Assembly (NCBI GenBank): GCA_028706295.1
Contig: JAQWBQ010000035.1
Span: forward strand, 1-35,235
DNA: 35,235 nt
Reading direction: 5' to 3'
From: Bacteroidales bacterium
Lineage (GTDB): Bacteria; Bacteroidota; Bacteroidia; Bacteroidales; FEN-979
A model generated the notes under the pieces. The model did not search any database, had not been told where the DNA came from, and worked only from the letters and a program-made list of their open reading frames with translations. Each line of letters starts with the position of its first letter. The stretch's first letter is position 1. The position numbers and the translations under genes were made by a program. Shown piece after piece: positions 7,400 through 13,598 of the stretch.

Positions 7400-8247
7400 A
7401 ATACTGGGATTTCGGAATGAAGAAGATGTGTTATTTTTTCAGGTACTTCAAGAGCGCCATTGAAAAGGGTTTCAATGTCAACAGGGCCAGGTTCATTATC
7501 AAAGTTGGGGAGGATGCAGGCATGACCCATTTCGGTATTCCAGGAATACAGTAAACCAGTCATTTCCGTCCTCGTTACCGATCTTTGAAATTTAAGTCTC
7601 GATCCGATGAAGTCGAGCGACTGATGGATCATGATGCGGCGGCCGGAAAGGATCAGCACATGGTCGATAAGGCTTTGAAGATCCCTTACCTGATGGGTCG
7701 AAAGAATGATGGTGCGGTCTTCGGAAAAGGCAGCGGCAAGAAGGCTTCTGAAGGTAGCTTTTGATGGTATATCGAGTCCGTTGGTCGGTTCATCAAGAAA
7801 CAGATAACGTGTATTGCAGGCCAGCGCGAAGGCGATCATGATTTTCTTCTTCTGGCCATATGAAAGCTTGTTCAGCTTTCTGACGGAGTTCACCTCAAAG
7901 TAGTCCATGGCCCGTGTAAACTGTTCCCGGCTGAATCGCGGATAAAAAGGAGCATACAGGCGTACAAGGCTTTCGGCATTTATCAGCGGTATATAGATCT
8001 CCTCAGGCAACAAGAAAATATCCTGTAAAAAACCGGGATGACGTTGCCGGGGGATCCAATGATCCAGAAAGACCTCGCCTCTTTTCGGGAAAAATAACCC
8101 GCACATTATTTTCAGAAGGGTGGTCTTCCCGGCGCCGTTCTTACCAAGAAGTCCGTAGATGTGACCCGGCTGCATGTCAAGGTTCAGGCCGGCGAAGAGA
8201 TTTTCACGCTTGCTGTACCAGAAATCAAGATTGCGAATGGTGATCAT
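7396..8247 (-). CDS. ABC transporter ATP-binding protein, first gene of GntR operon
   Basis: A 283-aa cytoplasmic ATPase subunit. Walker A is GLLGKNGAGKTTLLK (about residues 33-47). The signature is LSYGQKKK, a variant of LSGGQ common in YtrB-like and drug/lantibiotic exporters. Walker B is YLFLDEPTNGLD with the catalytic Glu, and the switch His lies in STHQ. The C-terminal 80 residues after the nucleotide-binding fold form an extension typical of this class. It opens a four-gene operon (ATPase, permease, GntR, GIN). The operon promoter and operator lie 20-75 nt upstream of the ATG at 8247. It is intact, with all key residues present. Confidence 0.92.
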   Translation of the reverse strand: MITIRNLDFWYSKRENLFAGLNLDMQPGHIYGLLGKNGAGKTTLLKIMCGLFFPKRGEVFLDHWIPRQRHPGFLQDIFLLPEEIYIPLINAESLVRLYAPFYPRFSREQFTRAMDYFEVNSVRKLNKLSYGQKKKIMIAFALACNTRYLFLDEPTNGLDIPSKATFRSLLAAAFSEDRTIILSTHQVRDLQSLIDHVLILSGRRIMIHQSLDFIGSRLKFQRSVTRTEMTGLLYSWNTEMGHACILPNFDNEPGPVDIETLFNGALEVPEKITHLLHSEIPVL

Positions 8248-8261
8248 GATCCGTATATTTA

Positions 8262-8291
8262 GTGTGTTAGTGTATTAATGTATTAATACAC
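8262..8291 (-). promoter_or_regulatory. Probable GntR/YtrA operator palindrome
   Basis: The arms GTGTATTAAT (8270-8279) and ATTAATACAC (8282-8291) form a perfect 10-bp inverted repeat with a 2-nt gap. A third, degenerate half-site GTGTGTTAGT lies at 8262-8271. The outer GTGTA...TACAC ends, separated by 12 nt, resemble the AGTGTA-N13-TACACT site known for Bacillus YtrA. The palindrome begins 2 nt downstream of the -7 box on the minus strand, covering the expected start point, which suits repression by the operon's own GntR protein. Confidence 0.75.
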
Positions 8292-8293
8292 CA

Positions 8294-8323
8294 CAAAGAT
8301 AATACTGAAAAAAGAAAAGTCAA
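8294..8323 (-). promoter_or_regulatory. Promoter of ABC-GntR-GIN operon
   Basis: On the minus strand the -33 TTG is at 8323-8321 and the -7 TATCTTTG at 8301-8294, with 19 nt between: a full match to the Bacteroidota primary-sigma consensus. The expected start point falls inside the adjacent palindrome. Confidence 0.75.
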
Positions 8324-8355
8324 GAAAAATTTCAGAATGCGTGATATTTTTAAAA

Positions 8356-8502
8356 ATGCTTGACATACTGGTCAGGACCAATGCCCCAGGATCCTACCAA
8401 AAATCCATCGATTTGTCTGATCTTCCCTGTGGCGTCTACACCCTTCAACTCCGTGCAGGCAGCCAGTTCCTGGTGAAAAAAATCCTGAAAGTACAAGACT
8501 GA
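8356..8502 (+). pseudogene. Orphan T9SS sorting-domain remnant
   Basis: The frame ending at TGA 8500-8502 reads GSYQKSIDLSDLPCGVYTLQ, then LRAGSQFLVKKILKVQD. This is the last third of a type IX secretion type A sorting domain, with no protein in front of it. It is almost the same as the end of the subtilase just downstream (GSYEKSVDMTHLPCGIYTLQ, LRAGNQLLVKKLLKLQD). It is therefore a 3' fragment of a lost paralogue or of a partial duplication of that gene. An ATG at 8356 opens a 48-codon frame, but without a signal peptide or cargo it could not be secreted. I treat it as a relic. Confidence 0.8.
8388..8502 (+). repeat. Direct repeat copy 1 (flanks subtilase)
   Basis: This 115-nt segment matches 10594-10708 without gaps. 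By hand count there are about 19 mismatches, roughly 83% identity. Weaker similarity continues about 30 nt past both stop codons (T-rich, sharing ATTTTGTC). The pair brackets the subtilase gene in direct orientation. Confidence 0.8.
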
Positions 8503-8581
8503 GCTGTATTTTTTGTTATTTTGTCTTTCCTCTTTCTGATCTGGGGACAAAAAATCAGCTTTATCTTAGAAACTTTCTGCC

Positions 8582-10708
8582 ATGCATGGTCTTATCAGGA
8601 AAAATTGGACGCTACTGATTATTACGGGTTTCTTTTTTTCATGTGCTGTCAAGGGGCAAAATAATGTTCCAGCTCAACAAGTCAGCCCAATCGGACGAAC
8701 GGTGGTCCGGGGCGAACGACCGGTACCGGATTATTCGGGGGTGGCGGATTCCGTCATCCTTCCCGGCATCATCAGGATCCGAATGGTGGATGATTATTCC
8801 GACATCCTGCCATTCATGGATGTTTCGGGAGGTTTTGACGGTTATACACCATTCGGGATCCCTGCCATCGATGACTTAAACAAGGCAGTGGGTGTTAAAC
8901 GGGCAAAACAAACCTTTTCCATCGCCCTTCGCGATAAAACCTATGAAGCGCGTCACCGGCAATGGGGGCTCCACCTCTGGTATGATCTTACTGTCGGAGC
9001 AGATCAGGATTTGCGACGGCTGGCAGGGCTTTATGCCGCCCTCAGCGAGGTTGCTAATGTTGAGTTACTGGTTAAAGCCAGACTTGCATCGGCCGGCAGT
9101 GGGATAACAAACGAATGGCTGCCCGACGATTCCCTTTTTTCGCTACAATGGCACTATCATAACACCGGCCAGTCGGGGGGCACCCCGGATTGCGACATCG
9201 ACCTGCCCGAAGCGTGGGAACTTGAAAAGGGTGATACCGGCGTCATTGTGGCCATTATGGATCAGGGCGTCGAGTTCGACCATCCGGACCTGGTGGCAAA
9301 CATGTGGCCCGGGATCGGGTATAATTTCTATGCCGACACGACAGTGGTAGAGAAGTGTCTTCATGGAACGCACGTAGCTGGTACGATTGCTGCAAACACG
9401 AACAACGGTATCGGGGTAAGTGGCATTGCAGGTGGCGGAGGATCGGGAGATGGTGTACGTATCATGTCATGCCAAATCATTTCGTCCGAAAACCAGGTGA
9501 TCGAGGCCAACATTCCAGATGCTTTTATATGGGCCGCCGACCGCGGAGCGGCTATCTCGCAAAACAGCTGGAATTTTCCGTTGGCTTCGCCTTCGCTGTT
9601 TGAAGCCATCGATTATTTCATCGCCAACGGAGGAGGATCCGCGATGAACGGTGGGATACTGATCTGTTCGGCCGGCAATGCCGACACCAATGAAATCTCT
9701 TATCCGGCATGCTATGCCCCCTGTATTGCGGTGGCAGCTACCTCTCATCACGACATCCGTTCCTTTTTTTCCAATTATGGCCCATGGGTTTCCATCAGCG
9801 CCCCGGGCGGGAATTACTATCCATTCAACGAAGAGGATATCCTGAGCACGGTCCCGGGCGGAGGTTACGGTTACCTGATGGGAACTTCGATGGCCTGTCC
9901 GCATGTCTCTGGTGTAGCAGCCCTGGTCGTCTCCTTAGCGAAAGGGTTGCTGAACCCGGTGGATCTGAAGGATATTCTTTTGAACTCCACCGATGATATC
10001 AGCAGCCTTAATCCCGGGTACGAAGGGATGATCGGGACGGGAAGGTTGAATGCGTATAAGGCGTTACTTCTGACCCAGGGTTATAAGGATCCTGCCATTC
10101 CGAAGCCGGTTGTTGCCTTTTCGGCTGCAGCGGGGAGTGCCGGAACTGTGAATCTACAATGGGAACCGAATGAAACACAGGATTCGGTCCTGCTTGCTTT
10201 CAGTAAGGTAAACAAGTTCGGCCCGCCGGTGGGGAACTACAATCCGGGAGATTCGATTATCGATGGCGGTAAGGTGCTTTATAAGGGAAAGCTTTCTGAA
10301 TTCGTTCAATCCGGACTGGATTCCGGAACCGTCTGCTTTTACAGTATATGGTCGGTACGTAATGCCACCTATTCACTCATTGCAAGAAAAGCAAACGATA
10401 CCGTGCATTCCTCCCCGCACGGTATGGGAGATCTTTCTGCTGCGGCAAAGATCGTGATCCATGCTATGCCGAATCCGGTATCTGCTGTTACGACGATAAA
10501 ATATTCTACCCTCGTCAGCCAGGATATCCGGCTGTCGGTTTCCGACTTTACCGGGAGGGAGATCATGCTGTTGCAGGATGGTTACCTGGTGGCAGGATCC
10601 TACGAAAAATCCGTCGACATGACCCATCTTCCCTGTGGCATCTACACCCTTCAACTCCGCGCAGGGAATCAGCTCCTGGTAAAAAAACTTCTGAAGCTTC
10701 AAGACTGA
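8582..10708 (+). CDS. Secreted subtilisin-like serine protease with T9SS sorting domain
   Basis: A 708-aa S8-family peptidase exported through the Sec and type IX systems. The N-terminal segment LLIITGFFFSC (11-21) is a signal peptide; the Cys21 context is a poor lipobox. Residues about 30-180 are a prodomain-like region. The catalytic domain has Asp227 (VIVAIMDQGVEFDHPDL), His264 (HGTHVAGTIA), the oxyanion Asn366 (SAGN) and Ser436 (GTSMACPHVSGVAAL), so the triad is complete. Residues about 508-605 look like a fibronectin-III-type beta-sandwich (VAFSAAAGSAGTVNLQWEPN). The last roughly 80 residues form a type A sorting domain (MPNPVSAVTTIKYS, then LPCGIYTLQLRAG and LVKKLLKLQD). Its final 115 nt are duplicated upstream at 8388-8502. 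No consensus -7 box is obvious before the ATG. Confidence 0.93.
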   Translation: MHGLIRKNWTLLIITGFFFSCAVKGQNNVPAQQVSPIGRTVVRGERPVPDYSGVADSVILPGIIRIRMVDDYSDILPFMDVSGGFDGYTPFGIPAIDDLNKAVGVKRAKQTFSIALRDKTYEARHRQWGLHLWYDLTVGADQDLRRLAGLYAALSEVANVELLVKARLASAGSGITNEWLPDDSLFSLQWHYHNTGQSGGTPDCDIDLPEAWELEKGDTGVIVAIMDQGVEFDHPDLVANMWPGIGYNFYADTTVVEKCLHGTHVAGTIAANTNNGIGVSGIAGGGGSGDGVRIMSCQIISSENQVIEANIPDAFIWAADRGAAISQNSWNFPLASPSLFEAIDYFIANGGGSAMNGGILICSAGNADTNEISYPACYAPCIAVAATSHHDIRSFFSNYGPWVSISAPGGNYYPFNEEDILSTVPGGGYGYLMGTSMACPHVSGVAALVVSLAKGLLNPVDLKDILLNSTDDISSLNPGYEGMIGTGRLNAYKALLLTQGYKDPAIPKPVVAFSAAAGSAGTVNLQWEPNETQDSVLLAFSKVNKFGPPVGNYNPGDSIIDGGKVLYKGKLSEFVQSGLDSGTVCFYSIWSVRNATYSLIARKANDTVHSSPHGMGDLSAAAKIVIHAMPNPVSAVTTIKYSTLVSQDIRLSVSDFTGREIMLLQDGYLVAGSYEKSVDMTHLPCGIYTLQLRAGNQLLVKKLLKLQD
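10594..10708 (+). repeat. Direct repeat copy 2 (subtilase 3' end)
   Basis: The intact copy of the segment also present at 8388-8502. It encodes the end of the subtilase sorting domain, and similarity trails about 30 nt beyond the stop. This copy is in its functional context; the upstream one is not. Confidence 0.8.
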
Positions 10709-10907
10709 ACCGATTGTTTTCATTTTGTCATTCAGGATGTTATTCAGTTGGAAAATACTGAATGATGTCATGGTAATAATTATGCCTTACTGAGACCGGT
10801 CAATACCGGGAAAGCCATTTATACCGGGCAGGAAAAGTTTTGCAGAAAATGAAATTCCGTTCTTCACGGTATAACTGCATCCAAAAGAAAAATGCTTTGT
10901 ACGTTCA

Positions 10908-11831
10908 TTAAGATGCAGAATAGTTCATGGAGGCGAACGATCTGCGGATGCCTTTGAGGTATTCGGCTTTCGGATGACCCATGATGAGGAAGATCCCTTC
11001 GCGGCTTTTGCACCGGATACCATGATCTTCACGGAACTTCCGGGCGGGTCCCCCGCTTTGGATCATCGGGTGGATGGCTCCTAACATACAGGTTCCCAAT
11101 CCCAGCGATTCGGCGGCCAACATGGCATATGTGGCGGCGATGATCGGGTCGGCAGGATCACAGTAAGGCGAGCCATAAAAATAGAGCATAGCCGGGGCAT
11201 CATAGGTGACCCAGTTATCTCCATGCTTCATCGAACTGATGTACTTATCGATCAGCGGACGCATGAAACTGCGGAAGAGTTCATCGGTCTCCTTACCCCA
11301 AAAGGGCTTCATCAGGGCCAGGAACCAAGACGATGATATCCACCGGGTCTTCTCCAGAAACTTGCAAAAGTCAACAGTAAACGACTTGACCTTTTCTCTT
11401 GAATCGAATACGAGGAGGTTGATATCCGAAGGGGGGATCCCCATCGGGGCGGTCATCGCAGCTTCCACAACCTGATCGATCAAGGCTTTATCCACGGTGG
11501 TACTTTTGAATTTCCGGATGCTCCTTCTCCGGATCATCAGGTTCAGCAACGACTGATAACCGGCCGTTTGTTCCTTCTCGGGAAGCGGTAACAGCTCCTC
11601 CGGCGAAATAAACCTTCCGGTGATCCGGATGGCATCTTCCGGACATACCATCATGCACTGCCCACATCCGATGCATCCGAAGACGCCCTGTCCGGTTGGC
11701 CTTGCTTTACCTTCATTTAATTCCAGGTCCAGGTCGCTGCAAACGGCCACGCATTTGCCGCAACCCTTACATTTTTCAGGATCTACCGATATGATCCCGG
11801 GTTCTTTGGTTCGTGAAGTTGGAATTGCCAT
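10908..11831 (-). CDS. Nitroreductase fused to N-terminal 2x[4Fe-4S] ferredoxin
   Basis: A 307-aa cytoplasmic flavoprotein. The first roughly 75 residues hold two ferredoxin motifs: CKGCGKCVAVC, and CIGCGQCMMVCP about 30 residues later. The rest is an FMN-binding nitroreductase fold: MIRRRSIRKFKSTTVDKALI (the conserved RRSIR FMN-phosphate region), EAAMTAPMG, and AATYAMLAAESLGLGTCMLG near the C-terminus. Such fusions are thought to take electrons from the iron-sulphur clusters rather than from NAD(P)H and are frequent in anaerobes. The substrate is unknown. It is a single gene, convergent with the subtilase. A -7 box lies at 11851-11858. Confidence 0.92.
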   Translation of the reverse strand: MAIPTSRTKEPGIISVDPEKCKGCGKCVAVCSDLDLELNEGKARPTGQGVFGCIGCGQCMMVCPEDAIRITGRFISPEELLPLPEKEQTAGYQSLLNLMIRRRSIRKFKSTTVDKALIDQVVEAAMTAPMGIPPSDINLLVFDSREKVKSFTVDFCKFLEKTRWISSSWFLALMKPFWGKETDELFRSFMRPLIDKYISSMKHGDNWVTYDAPAMLYFYGSPYCDPADPIIAATYAMLAAESLGLGTCMLGAIHPMIQSGGPARKFREDHGIRCKSREGIFLIMGHPKAEYLKGIRRSFASMNYSAS

Positions 11832-11850
11832 AATTGTTAAATATAGGATT

Positions 11851-11858
11851 CAAAGATA
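11851..11858 (-). promoter_or_regulatory. -7 box (TATCTTTG) for ferredoxin-nitroreductase
   Basis: On the minus strand TATCTTTG lies 20 nt before the ATG at 11831, so the leader would be about a dozen nucleotides. No TTG is seen at the right distance upstream. Confidence 0.5.
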
Positions 11859-12060
11859 TAACATTCGAATGAATTTTCGATTGAATATGATTTACGATTT
11901 GGGTAAAGTGAGTGATGCCGAATATCTTCGCCGGATCAGTTCATTTGTTTGTGTAACCTGGAAAAATCATCTGTTTTCTCTCTGCAACGCTCCGTGTATT
12001 TCTCTGTAGTCCGCTGTGTAAAAAATTCTAAGCTATTAACAAAGATGGAGTTAAAATAAT
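11859..12060. other. Intergenic stretch with degenerate CTCTGTG-type repeats
   Basis: This lies between the divergent nitroreductase and beta-lactamase genes. From about 11971 to 12020 it carries imperfect repeats of a CTCTGTG-like unit (CTCTCTGC, CTCCGTGTA, CTCTGTAG, CGCTGTGTA). This is a low-complexity pattern seen between genes in many bacteria. I see no gene or RNA structure in it. Confidence 0.4.
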
Positions 12061-12068
12061 TATGTTTG
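12061..12068 (+). promoter_or_regulatory. -7 box (TATGTTTG) for beta-lactamase fusion gene
   Basis: TATGTTTG fits TAnnTTTG. Transcription would begin near 12075. No clear -33 TTG is present, since the right position reads TTAAC. Confidence 0.45.
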
Positions 12069-12148
12069 TGCATAAATAAGGTTAAAATTCTCAATAAGTC
12101 AAAAATAAACCTGTCATGCATGATTTGACAAACCAAATAAAATGTGAA

Positions 12149-13423
12149 ATGACCAGAATGAATCATATAAGACCTGTTTTAATAGTCTTCCTGTTGTTTT
12201 TCGGTTTTCGTGTTGCCCATGCTCAAACCGGAGAACAACTTTCCCGACTCAAAACCGACCTGAACGAAATCCTGGATAAGTGGCACCGCGACGCGGCAGA
12301 TGGCAAGCTCGATGCCTTTATCGGTGCGATGAGTCCCAACGGAGTCTATATCGGCACCGATCCTTCCGAACGCTGGACCACCGATGAATTCCGGAACTTT
12401 TGTAAACCCCATTTTGCGAAAGGGAAAACCTGGAATTTCAGGCCGGTCAGCCGGAACCTGTCGGTAAGCAAGGATAGTCAAATCGCATGGTTCGATGAAA
12501 TACTCGACACCCACATGGGGATCTGCCGGGGCTCGGGAGTATTGCAGATGCAGGAAGGGGTATGGAAAATAGAACAATACGTGCTTTCGGCTGCCATTCC
12601 CAACTCCCTGATGAAACCGGTGGTGAAAACCAAATGGGAAACCGATTCACTCTATCTAAAGTACCTGAAAGCCGGGATGAAAAATCCCGAGCAGTCGCTT
12701 GAATTGAAAGCAATCTTCGACAAAGCCGAGATGGTCGGAACCATCATCCTTTTTGATCCGCAAAAGAATGAATTCATGGGATACAACCCGGCCCGATGGG
12801 AGGTTGGATATCTCCCCGCCTCCACTTTCAAGATCCCCAACAGCCTCATCGGGCTGGAAACCGGTGTCATCGACACGAGTTACATTTTCAAATGGGATGG
12901 GAAGAAGCGAAGAATGGCGCAATGGGACAGGGACCTGAACCTGAAGCAGGCCTTTGCTGTTTCCTGCGTGCCCTGTTACCAGGAACTGGCCAGCAAGATC
13001 GGACCGCAACAGATGATAGAATATCTTGGGCGTTTTAACTATGGCAGTATGGATGTTCATCCCGAAAACATCGATCTGTTCTGGCTTGAAGGAAAATCGC
13101 GCATCACCCCGCGACAGCAGGTCGAATTCCTGCAACGGCTCTACGAAGGGAAATTGTCCGTTACCCCATCCGTGCTGGCCATTATGAAGGATATTATGGT
13201 GAACGAGAAGACAGAGACCTATATTCTCCGGGGTAAAACCGGCTGGGCGATCCGAAATGGCAACAACTACGGCTGGTTCGTTGGCTGGATCGAAACCAAA
13301 GGAAGGGTGTTTTATTTTGCCACCCTGGTTGAGCCCAAAGACCAGCAGCAGGTCAGCGACTTCGCGCTGGCCCGTAAAATGATAACCATGGATGTGTTGC
13401 GGCATCTGGAGATTATCAGATAA
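12149..13423 (+). CDS. SnoaL/DUF4440-like domain fused to class D beta-lactamase
   Basis: A secreted two-domain protein. I prefer the ATG at 12149 because it opens the signal peptide (MTRMNHIRPVLIVFLLFFGF, ending RVAHAQ). ATG 12116 (435 aa) and 12158 are alternatives. Numbering here is from 12116. Residues about 38-160 are an NTF2-fold, DUF4440-like domain (LNEILDKWHRDAADGKLDAF, NGVYIGTDPSERW, WKIEQYVLS). Residues about 195-430 are a class D (OXA) beta-lactamase: PASTFK with nucleophile Ser236 and Lys239, the lysine carboxylated in this family; SCV at 283-285; YGS at 309-311 where YGN is usual; and KTG at 374-376 with WFVGW. It should hydrolyse beta-lactams in the periplasm. An unusual CxxC (Cys284, Cys287) sits in the SxV loop. 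The fusion is the notable point. Confidence 0.9.
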   Translation: MTRMNHIRPVLIVFLLFFGFRVAHAQTGEQLSRLKTDLNEILDKWHRDAADGKLDAFIGAMSPNGVYIGTDPSERWTTDEFRNFCKPHFAKGKTWNFRPVSRNLSVSKDSQIAWFDEILDTHMGICRGSGVLQMQEGVWKIEQYVLSAAIPNSLMKPVVKTKWETDSLYLKYLKAGMKNPEQSLELKAIFDKAEMVGTIILFDPQKNEFMGYNPARWEVGYLPASTFKIPNSLIGLETGVIDTSYIFKWDGKKRRMAQWDRDLNLKQAFAVSCVPCYQELASKIGPQQMIEYLGRFNYGSMDVHPENIDLFWLEGKSRITPRQQVEFLQRLYEGKLSVTPSVLAIMKDIMVNEKTETYILRGKTGWAIRNGNNYGWFVGWIETKGRVFYFATLVEPKDQQQVSDFALARKMITMDVLRHLEIIR

Positions 13424-13427
13424 CTTT

Positions 13428-13598
13428 TCAAATTTAGTCCGCCTGCTCCCTGGTAAAAAACACGTAACCGGGACCTTTGAGAGTACCTATGCGGTTGGCA
13501 GGATCTTTGGAGAAATGATTGCGGAACTTCCTGAAATAAACATCGAGGTTTCGGAAGTTAATAAAGTAATCATCGCCCGGATTGAGATTAAAAGTTGA
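13428..13598 (+). other. Unidentified open-frame fragment
   Basis: Immediately after the beta-lactamase stop, frame 3 is open and reads protein-like: LLPGKKHVTGTFESTYAVGR, then IFGEMIAELPEINIEVSEVN and KVIIARIEIKS, ending in TGA. It has no start codon of its own outside the beta-lactamase gene, and its last nucleotides overlap the convergent gene at 13588. I do not recognise the family. It looks like the 3' tail of a deleted gene, but a chance frame cannot be excluded. Confidence 0.3.

Noticed and set aside
8582-8645. Subtilase as a lipoprotein
   Set aside because: The FFSC context before Cys21 is a poor lipobox, and the C-terminal T9SS domain argues for ordinary signal cleavage.
10742-10763. 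ATTCAG/CTGAAT hairpin after the subtilase as a terminator
   Set aside because: Only six pairs, a 10-nt loop, and no following T-tract.
11971-12022. CTCTGTG-like repeats as a CRISPR array
   Set aside because: Units are under 10 nt, degenerate, and lack regular spacers; this is ordinary low-complexity intergenic sequence.
12116-12148. Start of the beta-lactamase fusion at ATG 12116
   Set aside because: It adds 11 polar residues before a normal signal peptide; not excluded, but 12149 fits better.
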